NCBI GenBank assembly: GCA_944366945.1
Contig: CALVWJ010000007.1
Location: 19,076-83,075 of the forward strand
Reading direction: 5' to 3'
Length of the DNA: 64,000 bases
Origin: an uncultured Clostridia bacterium
GTDB lineage: Bacteria; Bacillota; Clostridia; Christensenellales; CAG-138
In this document: in pieces, positions 27,409 through 36,070 of the stretch
Layout: the number at the start of each line of letters is the position of its first letter
Position numbering within the stretch: the stretch's first letter is position 1
Position numbers and translations under genes: made by a program
Notes under the pieces: generated by a model
The model's database searches: none
What the model was told of the DNA's origin: nothing
The model's input: the letters and a program-made list of their open reading frames with translations, nothing else

Positions 27409-27639
27409 TTAATATTCTTCCGGTTCGTATATATTGAGTATCTTTATTACAGAAGCCAGAAGCAGCTTCGCATAATCATAAAGGGATATTTCTATCATGC
27501 CTTCTCCATATCCTTGTTCTTCCATCGTGGCGAAGAGGCTTTCCAATACCTTTTTCCCGGTCGCCGCTTTGGGCAGCTTTGCCTGCTTTGATTCTTTAAC
27601 TATTAACGGAGTCTTTTGTTCACGTTCTATTTTCAACAT
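27409..27639 (-). CDS. Hypothetical 76-residue protein
   Basis: MLKIEREQKTPLIVKESK opens a basic N-terminal half; the C-terminal half is acidic and probably helical (FATMEEQGYGEGMIEISLYDYAKLLLASVIKIL). GAGGT precedes the ATG. A complementary stretch GGAGC/GCTCC at 27355-27377 lies downstream. I recognise no family; small proteins of this size are common cargo in clostridial elements. The flanks (27187-27408 and 27640-27918) hold no other supported gene. Confidence 0.45.
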   Translation of the reverse strand: MLKIEREQKTPLIVKESKQAKLPKAATGKKVLESLFATMEEQGYGEGMIEISLYDYAKLLLASVIKILNIYEPEEY

Positions 27640-27918
27640 ATCGTTTTACCTCGTTATTTAATTATTCAAGGTGGCAGTTCCGTATATTGTCTGTGAGGTA
27701 AAACAAGTCTTTTGCCTACAATGTAACGGCTATCCCTGCTATAGCCTGCAAGGGATATGCCGCAGGTACATTCCTGCCGTACTCTATAGTTTAATTCTAG
27801 TAGACCCTATTCGAAAGAACAAGGCTTTTGTATCCCTCGATAATCAAAGCACCGCAGAGTAAGCAAAACAGCGGGAATTAGGGGACTGATACGCTTAACG
27901 CTCTTTTCTCAATGGAAA

Positions 27919-27950
27919 GCCCATATACGGCTTATAGCTGTATATGGGCT
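27919..27950 (-). terminator. Hairpin downstream of the kinase gene
   Basis: AGCCCATATAC (27919-27929) pairs perfectly with GTATATGGGCT (27940-27950). It lies about 40 bp past the kinase stop; read on the minus strand it is followed by TTTCC, a weak U-run. Confidence 0.55.
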
Positions 27951-27992
27951 GAATAAGGACATTTTTATGGGGAATCGAAACAAGTTTTCTGA

Positions 27993-29612
27993 TCAGGGCA
28001 CTTGCAGCGTATATATCCCGCTGTATTCCCTGCCGTTGTATTCGCCCTCATAGCAGATATGATATTCCCCCGGCATTGTGACCGTGAGCATATCTCCCTC
28101 GATACTCGCTCCTTTCGTCTCCTGCAAAGTGTAGGCCCATCGCTGTGGCGTGTGCTCCATGCACCAACATCCCCGATCGTCCACCGGCAGCTCAATATGG
28201 ATTTGTCTGGCGGCAGGAAGTTGGGAAAACTCATTGGATGCAGGTTCAAAAACGGAGAACGGGAATTCAGCGAGGGGCCAGCCGTGGAGGCGTTCGTCCC
28301 CATCCTCAAAGATCAACTCACAACAGCATACGTTTCGTACGTCTTCCGCTTTGGGAACCACGCATATCCAAAAACCAAGTTTAGAATTGTTTCCATGGTA
28401 AGAGCTTCGGGCTTCAATGCGGTAATCTCCCGGTTCATGCACGATTAGTAAATTGTCTTTAAGAGTGACATCACCAAGCGTTTCACCCGTTGCCCCAGTG
28501 CCTGCGTCACTCCACTGAGAGAACTTTAGCTGAACTTCGGGTTCATCGTGCACTTCGGCTCTGCATTCGCTGTCGTCAACCCGCCAGTAAAGCTCGATCG
28601 GGATTTCGAGGGATGTGCCCTCCTCATAGCCATGCACATAGTGCGGTGAAAATGCAAACGCGTCTTTTTCGCCCTGTGCAATCGCCAATGTGCAGGTGCA
28701 GGGGATCGCGGCAGCCGCAGCACCGGGAGCAGCGCTTTCTTGGGACGGTAGCTGTTCGGAAGCAGGCGTCTGCACCGGAACCGATGCAGGCGCGCCCGCA
28801 TTCTCCGCCCGCGGCAGCAGAACAAGGCAAAGAATAGCCGCAGCAGCAATAGCGCCCATCAGGAAGCTGCCCAATCCTGCCCATATACGCTCCTTCCGTG
28901 CAAGCCTTTGCAGCGCCCTTTGAAGGGATTTCACGCTTTGGTAGCGTTTCTTTACGTCAAGATTTGTACACTTATCGATAACAGCCCACAGCTTCCCTCC
29001 GCACCGCTCCATTTTTTCATATGGCTTTCCGGTACGCGCTTCGTACAGGGTAACGCCCAGTGCATAGATGTCCGACCGCATATCAGATTGACCAAACCCG
29101 TACTGCTCCGGCGGTGCATAGCCCTGCGTTCCAAGCTGAACCGTGTCCTTCTTTGCGGCAGAGGAATACTGCCTCGCCGCGCCGAAATCAATAAGCACAT
29201 AGCGGCCAAGATCGGATAAAATGATGTTATCCGGCTTGACATCCCTATGGATAATGGGTGGTTTCGCCCCATGTAGGCATTCCAATGCCTCGCACAAATC
29301 TTTGGCCAAAACCATCGTTTCTTTGTTATCCAGCGTTCTGCCGACTTCAAGAATGCTGCGGAGGCTTCTGCCGCTAACATATTCCTCTAATACCCATACC
29401 GCATCCCCTGATTCCTGAACGGACAGGATGCGGGGCAGCACCGGGCTCTTCATCTCGGCGACTGCTTCATAGATTGGGCGCAATGAGGCGGGGAGCAGCT
29501 TTTTTACTGCAAGCATCCCATTTTGACGGTTTTTTACAAGATATACCCGTCCTTCCTTCAATACCGCCACTTCTTCGTAAAGCCACTGGTGAAATTCATT
29601 ACGCATATCCAT
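27993..29612 (-). CDS. Transmembrane Ser/Thr protein kinase with extracellular domain
   Basis: 539 residues. The kinase domain (~1-240) has the ATP-binding lysine in LAVKKLL (37), the catalytic loop IIHRDVKPDNIIL with HRD, DFGAARQYS, an activation segment TVQLGTQGYAPPEQYG and SDIYALGVTLYE; the glycine loop is degenerate. A membrane helix (IWAGLGSFLMGAIAAAAILCLVLL) follows, then a Pro/Ala/Ser spacer and an outer region with two beta-sandwich-like repeats, each ending PGDYRIEA or PGEYHICY. GGAG lies 8 nt before the ATG. It diverges from an XRE gene and faces a wall-anchored protein gene. An outer ligand controlling inner phosphorylation is inferred; no PASTA repeats are present. Confidence 0.9.
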   Translation of the reverse strand: MDMRNEFHQWLYEEVAVLKEGRVYLVKNRQNGMLAVKKLLPASLRPIYEAVAEMKSPVLPRILSVQESGDAVWVLEEYVSGRSLRSILEVGRTLDNKETMVLAKDLCEALECLHGAKPPIIHRDVKPDNIILSDLGRYVLIDFGAARQYSSAAKKDTVQLGTQGYAPPEQYGFGQSDMRSDIYALGVTLYEARTGKPYEKMERCGGKLWAVIDKCTNLDVKKRYQSVKSLQRALQRLARKERIWAGLGSFLMGAIAAAAILCLVLLPRAENAGAPASVPVQTPASEQLPSQESAAPGAAAAAIPCTCTLAIAQGEKDAFAFSPHYVHGYEEGTSLEIPIELYWRVDDSECRAEVHDEPEVQLKFSQWSDAGTGATGETLGDVTLKDNLLIVHEPGDYRIEARSSYHGNNSKLGFWICVVPKAEDVRNVCCCELIFEDGDERLHGWPLAEFPFSVFEPASNEFSQLPAARQIHIELPVDDRGCWCMEHTPQRWAYTLQETKGASIEGDMLTVTMPGEYHICYEGEYNGREYSGIYTLQVP

Positions 29613-29640
29613 AGGTTGCGCTCCTTCGATAGGTTCCCTG

Positions 29641-29680
29641 TTTATGAGATAAATATAGCATGGTATAATATAAATGACAA
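29641..29680. promoter_or_regulatory. Overlapping divergent promoters of kinase and XRE-like genes
   Basis: Minus strand (kinase): TTGTCA (29680-29675), 17-bp spacer, TATATT (29657-29652). Plus strand (XRE-like): TTTATG (29641-29646), 17-bp spacer, TATAAT (29664-29669). The two interleave, so RNA polymerase cannot hold both at once and one bound regulator could control both. Confidence 0.55.
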
Positions 29681-29698
29681 CACATACGGAGGCTGCTC

Positions 29699-30118
29699 AT
29701 GTATTCCAAAACCACGGGAGATCTGCTTAAAACGCTGCTGAGCACAGACGAGTATTCCCAGTTTCAGGCGTTAAAAGGCAACAGCGTCGTGTCCCTTGCA
29801 GAGCATCTTGAGACTTTGCTGAATCAAAAGCGAACCTCTAAGGCGGAGGTGATTTACAGGGCGAAACTGGACACGGTCTACGGGTATCAGATTTTCAACG
29901 GCACACGCAAACCCTCACGCGATAAGCTTTTGCAGCTTGCCTTTGGGTTTCCCCTTACATACAAGGAAACGTTGACGCTGCTCAGAATTGCCGGGGTGGG
30001 CAGCCTTTACGTTCGCCGCAGACGGGACAGCATCATTATATTCGCCCTGAACAAGGGCTTCTCCCTGGAACAGCTCAATGCGTTGCTGGAGCAGGAGGAG
30101 GAAGCGTATTTGGTGTAA
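29699..30118 (+). CDS. XRE-like DNA-binding protein beside the kinase
   Basis: 139 residues. The middle, AKLDTVYGYQIFNGTRKPSRDKLLQLAFGFPLTYKETLTLL, is a Cro/C1-type helix-turn-helix; the ends are helical. CGGAGG lies just upstream of the ATG. It shares a 86-bp gap with the kinase gene. Similar kinase/XRE pairs occur in mobile DNA of Clostridia as far as I recall, and the XRE protein may be the kinase's substrate or regulate the neighbouring surface protein; neither is shown by sequence. Confidence 0.72.
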   Translation: MYSKTTGDLLKTLLSTDEYSQFQALKGNSVVSLAEHLETLLNQKRTSKAEVIYRAKLDTVYGYQIFNGTRKPSRDKLLQLAFGFPLTYKETLTLLRIAGVGSLYVRRRRDSIIIFALNKGFSLEQLNALLEQEEEAYLV

Positions 30119-30181
30119 AGCATAGCCGGCGCTGATTTATCAGCACCGGCTTGCTTTGTCCCTACGGGAATTCCTGCAATA

Positions 30182-33100
30182 TCAGTTCGACTCACTTTTG
30201 CCTTTGTATGCTGCAATCAAAATAACGGCTGCGGCAAACATGAAAGCGGCGCACGGCAACAAGAAATATCCCTGGCTGTCACCTGTTTGCGGCGGTGCAA
30301 TGCTTGTTCCGTCTTCTCCAACACTTCCGTTGTTCGGTGCAACAACCTCAATTCCGGAACCAGTACTTCCTAATGAGCCGGTATTATCCGAATCCGGTTT
30401 TTCCCCAGGATTGGGAGTAATTCCGGAACTTTTATAGGAAACGATAATCGGGCTAAGGTGGCTCACCTCTATTCTTAGCCCATAAGGGGTTGCCTCTGCC
30501 ATGAGCGTTTCAAACTCAGTATGCGTTTCATCAGAGTAATGATGAACGGTAAATACTGTTTCCTGAGCAATCGAAAGCTCATAGGTCATTCCTTCCGGAT
30601 AATTCAGGTAAATCGTATGTGCCGCGCTTTCGTTTCCAGTCGCAGTAAGATCACTGAGCGGCACTTTTTCGCCTTGTTTGTTCACACAGTCGATCAGATA
30701 ATATACCCCATTCCCATCTGTTTCCTGTGCAGGGATTTCCGTTTTCAGCATATAGCCCTCCGCGTTGTCATAACTGCCAACCAGGTAAGGTGCGTTTGAA
30801 TTCTCTGCTGGCTCACTTTGAATTTCCTCGAATTCGGTTTTGTACATCAGGTTGTTTATCGCAAGGCAAAGATACTCGCAGGACATTAAATCTCCCATGT
30901 CATCATACCATGCAAACAAAACACCGTACTCTCTTGCATTGCTGAGATATACTGTAATTCCATCGACGGTGACTTTTTTGCACAGTTCCAAACATACTCC
31001 GGTGCCAACACTGGATGGAAATTCTTGACTGTTGAGTACCAGTTCAAGCTGCTCCTTAGCATAATCCGCCCCGTACTGGCTAAAATCATTGATGGATAAC
31101 CATTTGAAAGACGCCGCGTACTCCGGAGGCTCGATCTTTGGCGAAAGCTCCTGCTTTTCAAGCAATTCCTTGGAGGGCAAATTGTTTTCATCGTATTCGA
31201 CAGTTAAAAAGCCATCGCTGATTGTCAACTTGGAACTGCTGCCGTCAAAGTCTTCGGATTTGACCGGGCTATATGTGGAGATGCCGATGCGCTCATCCGG
31301 AACCGGTTCAGCAATAAAGTCCACCCACGTACCTTCCATGGAAATTGGCACGAGCACACGTGTAATCATTTCGGAAGAAAGCTCTTCGTCATCTTCCGTT
31401 AACCATGTCAACCGTATTTTATCGGTGATTTTATAATCAATCAGCTCTGTTTCAGAATCACCTTTGGTATACGGAACATTGATATCGAAATAGAGGGAAG
31501 CGCCGTCCGAATCCAGCGTTTGGGGCGCTTCTTCATCAAGTACCACTTTCGCTGCACCTTCGGGTGCAAACACTCGGATTACGATATCTTTGTTGACATT
31601 TTCCAGCAGCTTTTCCGAGTCTTTCAGCTTAAATGTGGCTGTGCCACTGTCGTAGCTACAATCCATCCCTTCATAGTTTCCGGGATTCAGCACAATGCGT
31701 GAGTCTTCGGGTACAGCGTTTGGCAATGCGATAGCTTGCCCCTGCTCTGCCTGATAAATGCAGACATGGAGTATTTTTTGATAAAGAAGTTCGCCGTTCG
31801 CACCATAAAAATCAAAATAATAGGTTTTGAGAAAGTCTTCGGGCAAAAGGAACTCGTTCCCTGATACAGTTAATGTGTCGGCTATTATGCAACGGAATTC
31901 AATTGGGTCGCCGGAGTTGCTTTCACCTCCGTCATTCCTTCTGTCATACCAACGGATATTTGATACATCCGTCAGTTCGTTTGGGTCAAACGAAACCGTC
32001 ACTTTTGCAGCTACACTGTTGTCAACACCGTAATTTTGATATGCCTTTTGCCATGCGGCATTATCGTTTTTTGCAACAGTAGCATTCACTTGGCCGTTTA
32101 CGGATTTATCGGTCACGCTAAGCCCACAGTAGTCCACCTTTACGTTGGAAATACTTAAAAGGTTGTCTTCATTGTATGGTTTCACATAGATGGGCAGCTT
32201 CTCCGTAACATTTCCTTCCGCACTCTCCCATGTGATGTCGACCTCAATCAACCGGCCTTCGAGGAAAGTCCATTGATTGCTTTTCGTTTCACTACATTGT
32301 ACGCCAAGCTGTATCGTTCCTTCGTTGACCGAAAAATGTTCAACAGGTCTGTCATCCGTAGGTATGCTGGCAGAATAAGTCGTATATTTTCTATCAGTGG
32401 GTGCTGCAATCTTGAAGGTTATCATGCCTTCATCGCCTTCTTGCTGATCACGAACCATAGCATCAAAGGCCTCTTTGCTTGAAAAACCGACTTCGATCCG
32501 ATTTTGTGCGGTGTTTTTCGCAAGGGATAATCCATCGGCACTTGTCTCCAACTCAACCCGGTAGAGAACAGGTGTGACCCCGGTTTCAGGAGATACTATG
32601 GACAATTCTAAAGAGCCATCGACATCATAGTTATTACAATGAATCGGGGTATCGCCAGCAGTAAGAACTAAGGAACCATCACCCGTTAGCGCTATTTTTC
32701 CTTCGTGATAAAGCGCCCAAAAGTCAGAAGTTACGGAATTATCGCCTTGTACTTCAAGGCTGTCTGTATTAATGCCGATACCCCATGCGGCTTTGATTTG
32801 CGCATTATTCAACGTCACCTTACCGAGGGAGGATACCGCATAAAAATCTCCGCCATTATACTTGCTTACATCAAGCTTGCCCTTTATCGTTATATCCCCT
32901 TCAGCATACACAGCATAGCCAAATCCAGCCTGACTTAAATCCTCGGCTCCAAATTTTATCAAGAGACTTTTCTGAATATCCAGCGTAGCTCCTGCCGGCA
33001 ATTTGATGCCGTAATACTTTTCGCTATTTGATGTTCGGTTTATGGCTATTAGCAGGTCATCCGTTACTGTGAGCGTTTTTGACTCAGCATCCCAATTCCA

Positions 33101-33235
33101 GCCATCACCGCTTTGGTCTCCAATAGAACTGATACAATCGATCGTTCCAGTATGACTTGCAGCGAAAACTGGAACGCAGGCCATCATTGACATGAGCAAT
33201 GCCAAGGCTGTGGCAAGCAGCTTTTTCATCTTCAT
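30182..33235 (-). CDS. Large wall-anchored surface protein with PPQTG motif
   Basis: 1017 residues. A signal peptide (MKMKKLLATALALLMSMMACVPVFA) is followed by residues ~28-215 with repeating short beta strands (TLTVTDDLLIAIN, GDITIKGKLDVSKYNGGDFYAV, VTLNNAQIKAAWGIGI), suggesting a beta-helix-like domain. The long middle is rich in acidic beta-sheet segments without a family I can name. The end has a Pro/Gly/Ser stretch, PPQTGDS, a hydrophobic helix (FLLPCAAFMFAAAVILIAAY) and KGKSESN: the three-part sortase signal. A GGAGGAG site precedes the ATG. It converges on the XRE-like gene; likely a displayed adhesin or sensor (inference). Confidence 0.85.
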   Translation of the reverse strand: MKMKKLLATALALLMSMMACVPVFAASHTGTIDCISSIGDQSGDGWNWDAESKTLTVTDDLLIAINRTSNSEKYYGIKLPAGATLDIQKSLLIKFGAEDLSQAGFGYAVYAEGDITIKGKLDVSKYNGGDFYAVSSLGKVTLNNAQIKAAWGIGINTDSLEVQGDNSVTSDFWALYHEGKIALTGDGSLVLTAGDTPIHCNNYDVDGSLELSIVSPETGVTPVLYRVELETSADGLSLAKNTAQNRIEVGFSSKEAFDAMVRDQQEGDEGMITFKIAAPTDRKYTTYSASIPTDDRPVEHFSVNEGTIQLGVQCSETKSNQWTFLEGRLIEVDITWESAEGNVTEKLPIYVKPYNEDNLLSISNVKVDYCGLSVTDKSVNGQVNATVAKNDNAAWQKAYQNYGVDNSVAAKVTVSFDPNELTDVSNIRWYDRRNDGGESNSGDPIEFRCIIADTLTVSGNEFLLPEDFLKTYYFDFYGANGELLYQKILHVCIYQAEQGQAIALPNAVPEDSRIVLNPGNYEGMDCSYDSGTATFKLKDSEKLLENVNKDIVIRVFAPEGAAKVVLDEEAPQTLDSDGASLYFDINVPYTKGDSETELIDYKITDKIRLTWLTEDDEELSSEMITRVLVPISMEGTWVDFIAEPVPDERIGISTYSPVKSEDFDGSSSKLTISDGFLTVEYDENNLPSKELLEKQELSPKIEPPEYAASFKWLSINDFSQYGADYAKEQLELVLNSQEFPSSVGTGVCLELCKKVTVDGITVYLSNAREYGVLFAWYDDMGDLMSCEYLCLAINNLMYKTEFEEIQSEPAENSNAPYLVGSYDNAEGYMLKTEIPAQETDGNGVYYLIDCVNKQGEKVPLSDLTATGNESAAHTIYLNYPEGMTYELSIAQETVFTVHHYSDETHTEFETLMAEATPYGLRIEVSHLSPIIVSYKSSGITPNPGEKPDSDNTGSLGSTGSGIEVVAPNNGSVGEDGTSIAPPQTGDSQGYFLLPCAAFMFAAAVILIAAYKGKSESN

Positions 33236-33398
33236 CTCTCAAAATCTCCTCCGCTATTAACTCAAAGATTGGCTTTTCATTCCCGAATAATAAGCCTTTG
33301 GTTAAGTTAGTTTATCACATGCGTTTAGATTTTTGTTATGCTGGCAGCATAATATAGCAGCTTCCAAAAACTTCATCTTTAGAAGGTGTGCTTTGAGT

Positions 33399-33638
33399 AT
33401 GAAAATATACTGGGACGGAAAATCAAAGAACATAATAGGGCCAAGGGTTCGCATGTATCGTGAGCAGGCTAAGTTGTCTCAACGTGCGCTGGCAGAAAAG
33501 CTCCAACTGATGGGCTATGATTTTTCTGACCTGACCATACTGCGAATAGAAAGCGGCAAACGTTTCGTGCCCGATTATGAGGTGAAGGCATTGGCAAAGT
33601 TTTTTGGTATTTCCTATCAGGATTTGCTGGATGAATAA
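33399..33638 (+). CDS. Small XRE-family regulator near attR
   Basis: 79 residues, essentially a single Cro/C1 helix-turn-helix: IGPRVRMYREQAKLSQRALAEKL, DFSDLTILRIESGKRFVPDYEVKALAKFFGISYQDLL. ATG 33399 fits the domain; the ribosome site is weak (AGAAGG 13 nt upstream). It is the last gene before the right-end repeats and diverges from the wall-anchored protein gene, so it may control that gene or the element's state. Confidence 0.75.
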   Translation: MKIYWDGKSKNIIGPRVRMYREQAKLSQRALAEKLQLMGYDFSDLTILRIESGKRFVPDYEVKALAKFFGISYQDLLDE

Positions 33639-33726
33639 GAACCCCGCAGACATTTCTGATGTTGAAGATGTTGGAGTTTATTCCATAAATAGTATAAAAT
33701 TTCAGAGTTGCTGCCGTCCAAATTTT

Positions 33727-33767
33727 GCTATGGTTTTTGCTATGGTAAACTTGAGATTCGCTATGGT
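33727..33767 (+). repeat. Right-end GCTATGGT repeats
   Basis: GCTATGGT at 33727, 33739 and 33760 (spacings 12 and 21 bp), matching the pair near attL in sequence, spacing and orientation. Likely integrase arm sites (inference). Confidence 0.55.
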
Positions 33768-33852
33768 TATTTGGCGTTTTTCAGTGTGCTATGATGTTAA
33801 AAAACCAGGAATTTAGGGGATTTACGCAACACGCTGCATCACGGTATGGGTT

Positions 33853-33910
33853 CTGGAAATCGTGTTTACGGGGAACCGTAACAAGGGTTCGAATCCCTTT
33901 CTCTCCGCCA
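33853..33910 (+). repeat. attR: displaced original 3' half of tRNA-Ser
   Basis: Begins with the core CTGGAAATCGTGT and continues with a variable arm (TTACGG/CCGTAA), T-arm AAGGG-TTCGAAT-CCCTT and TCTCTCCGCCA. Joined to 21406-21451 it rebuilds a complete tRNA-Ser(GGA). No 5' half precedes it here. Confidence 0.85.
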
Positions 33911-33918
33911 AAGAAAAG

Positions 33919-33962
33919 CCGCAATTTTGATACAATGGATATCAAAATTGCGGTTTTCTTTT
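33919..33962 (+). terminator. Original terminator of tRNA-Ser
   Basis: CCGCAATTTTGATA (33919-33932) pairs perfectly with 33940-33953, then TTTTCTTTT. It now stands behind a promoterless tRNA half. Confidence 0.9.
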
Positions 33963-34195
33963 GCCCGAAGCTCCTGCCTAAAAGTTTGCAAGTGCTTTAT
34001 GGTACTGCATTGCTTGGGTGATACATGGCAACAGGCCTGTGTTTGTTCCTGGCGCGATTCTGCCGGGTTCAGTTCTCTAAGCGCTCATTCAAATAAAGGC
34101 CGCTGCGGCATGCACTTATTCTGGTGTTTTTAGATAATTCCAGCTCGCTCCATTGACTCTCTGGATGCGCTGCAAACTGTTTCTGCCATCGCATG

Positions 34196-34738
34196 CTATT
34201 TCATTACTTTTATGAACCGGAACATTTCATCCGGCCCCTCATCATCGTTTCCATCCATCGGAACCTCGGGGTTGGTATTGTATTCGGTATAAAACTCCAC
34301 AATATGGAAGCCGCATTTATTCACATAAAAATGGATGTTCCTTTTATCAAAATATGGCGTATAGGTTTCCCAAACTTTCGTCTCTGGATGAAGCGCTTCT
34401 ACTGCCAGCCATGCGCCGTAGCCTACCCCCTGGCTGTGTGCTTTAGGAGAAACAAAGAGTATTTCCAGATGGTTGTGCCCCGTTGCCGCGTCGATGTTTA
34501 AAATCACACCGCCTACCTTTTCGCCATCGTCCATAATGCGGTATGCCTCGCTGCCCACTGCATCTAGGCTTTCCTCAATGGTTTTACGCGAGATGATCTC
34601 GTTATCGTTGTCCAAATGATCATCCCGCATACCAAACTCCAACATGGCACCGTATTTAAATGCCCACTGGTTATCCAAAATAAACTGTTCTCTGTCATCC
34701 TTTTCCAATGGAACAAGCGTAACTTTTTTGTTTTTCAT
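34196..34738 (-). CDS. GNAT-family N-acetyltransferase
   Basis: 180 residues. The fold is visible as VTLVPLEKDDREQFILDNQWAFKYG at the start, AYRIMDDGEKVGGVILNID, and the acetyl-CoA loop LEILFVSPKAHSQGVGYGAW, followed by WETYTPYFDKRNIHFYVNKCGFHIVEFY. The pattern QGVGYGAW stands in for the usual QxxGxG/A. AAAGGTGATG precedes ATG 34738. It is a single gene beside the element. Substrate unknown; related proteins often acetylate small amines or peptides. Confidence 0.85.
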   Translation of the reverse strand: MKNKKVTLVPLEKDDREQFILDNQWAFKYGAMLEFGMRDDHLDNDNEIISRKTIEESLDAVGSEAYRIMDDGEKVGGVILNIDAATGHNHLEILFVSPKAHSQGVGYGAWLAVEALHPETKVWETYTPYFDKRNIHFYVNKCGFHIVEFYTEYNTNPEVPMDGNDDEGPDEMFRFIKVMK

Positions 34739-35031
34739 AGCATCACCTTTTAAATGCAATCCGCTTCTCTCCAACATGCAACCGCCGGATGCATGCAGCA
34801 TTCTGTCTGCTAGGCTCCTAAGCGTTTTGTTTCTGACCCTCGTAGGCTATATCCTATCCTATGGCAGCCTGCATAGGCAACCCCAATCGCGTTACAAGAT
34901 GGTTTTTTGCGCAGCGCTGAACGTCCGTTTTGCCGGAGCGCCCCGCGGCCTTAACGGCAGCAGTTGCTATTCCGGCCGCACGCCGTTTAAGGTTGCAAAA
35001 TAGCTCGCATGCCACGCCCTTCATCCGGCAG

Positions 35032-35619
35032 TTACCGCTTCGTGATGCAGCCAAGCAATGCGCGGGCGCGCGCTGCAAGCTTCCCATAAAGGTAGACATC
35101 GTCTGCATCAAAATGCGCCGCATCAATCTCCGCCACCGGCAGCCAGCCAACCGCAAGGTTCTCGCCTGGGCAAACGCAGAGCTGCGCCGTTTCATCCGCA
35201 ACAAACAGATAGGCAGCAGAAAGGTGCAAGTGCGCATTCACCCACCGCCCATGCTTTATGTGGCCATGCACATGCAACACATCCAGCGAGGCAATGCCCG
35301 GCATGAGGGAACGCAGGCCAAAAATGCCCGTTTCTTCTTCCGCTTCCTTCCGGGCGACGCCCATGAGGTCCGCATCGCCATCGGCATGGCCGCCCGCCCA
35401 TGCCCAAACGCCCCGTTGCGCATGATGGGCCATCAGCATTTTGTCCCCTGCTTCATTCACGATGAACGCGGAGCTTGTGATATGCGCAACGCGGTTCTCC
35501 CGCAGCAGCACCGTATCCGGGAACTGCCGCGCATAGCTTAGAATTACATCCTTCTCCTCCGCCTCTCGCGCATCCTGTGGAATATAGGCTGCAAGCGCCG
35601 AAAGGAAATCCGCTTTCAT
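35032..35619 (-). CDS. NUDIX hydrolase
   Basis: 195 residues. The Nudix helix reads GGHADGDADLMGVARKEAEEETGI: the EExG metal-binding glutamates are present, but the first Glu and the Arg of the strict GX5EX7REUXEEXGU pattern are Ala and Lys, as in the GGHADGD-type subgroup. Strand AFIVNEAGDKMLMAHHAQRGVWAW precedes it. ATG 35619 has GGAG 9 nt upstream and is chosen over two nearby starts. It may clear a nucleoside diphosphate derivative; substrate unknown. Confidence 0.88.
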   Translation of the reverse strand: MKADFLSALAAYIPQDAREAEEKDVILSYARQFPDTVLLRENRVAHITSSAFIVNEAGDKMLMAHHAQRGVWAWAGGHADGDADLMGVARKEAEEETGIFGLRSLMPGIASLDVLHVHGHIKHGRWVNAHLHLSAAYLFVADETAQLCVCPGENLAVGWLPVAEIDAAHFDADDVYLYGKLAARARALLGCITKR

Positions 35620-35709
35620 CTTTTGCATCTCCTTGCAATTGCGTCCTGTTACGGCCATCATAGCACGCCGGGCGGCACAATCGCAAGCTAAAGGAAGTTC
35701 CCGATTGTT

Positions 35710-36070
35710 TCAGCCTTTTTTCGGGCGTTCCGAAACATCCCAGCGCCGGAACCATGCGGAAAGCTCCTTGAGCCTTGCGATCCGGTTGTTAGGCATGCCC
35801 GAACGGGAAAGATCATGGTTTTCGCCATGGAACAGGCACAGCCTGCACTCCGTTCCATGGTACTTGAGGGCTGTAAGCATCTGGAGCGCGTCCACCATGC
35901 AACAATGCATATCCAGATCCGAGTGAAGCAGCAGCAGGGGCGTTTTTACCCGATCGGCATATTTGAGCGGAGAATGGAACCAAAGCTTTTCGGGGTCGCT
36001 CCATGGGGTACACAAGTGGTCGTGTTCCGCTTCCTGGAAGCTGATATCCGAAAGGCAGATTTGCTCATGC
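35710..36070 (-). pseudogene. C-terminal remnant of an S9 (prolyl-oligopeptidase-type) peptidase
   Basis: The frame gives WSDPEKLWFHSPLKYADRVKTPLLLLHSDLD, then GENHDLSRSGMPNNRIARLKELSAWF, which is the last ~115 residues of S9 peptidases. The Asp and His of the triad are present but the serine nucleophile, the GGSYGG region and the beta-propeller are gone. The frame runs on upstream into the Spo0A-like gene without homology. A broken fragment, not a working enzyme. Confidence 0.75.

Larger units (their letters stand above)
21452..33865. mobile_element. 12.4-kb integrative element in tRNA-Ser
   Basis: Bounded by a repeated tRNA 3' half, with a tyrosine integrase next to attL, an excisionase-like gene, a P4-type primase/helicase, divergent XRE control gene and a serine resolvase. 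Cargo: a 76-residue protein, a Ser/Thr kinase, an XRE-like protein, a large wall-anchored protein and another XRE gene. No capsid, portal, terminase, relaxase or type IV secretion gene is visible, so it resembles a satellite or mobilizable island rather than a full phage or ICE. It is more AT-rich than the flanks. GCTATGGT repeats lie near both ends. Confidence 0.85.

Noticed and set aside
33853..33910. Second tRNA-Ser gene
   Set aside because: Only the 3' half is present; the sequence before the core does not form a D-arm or acceptor strand. Read as attR instead.
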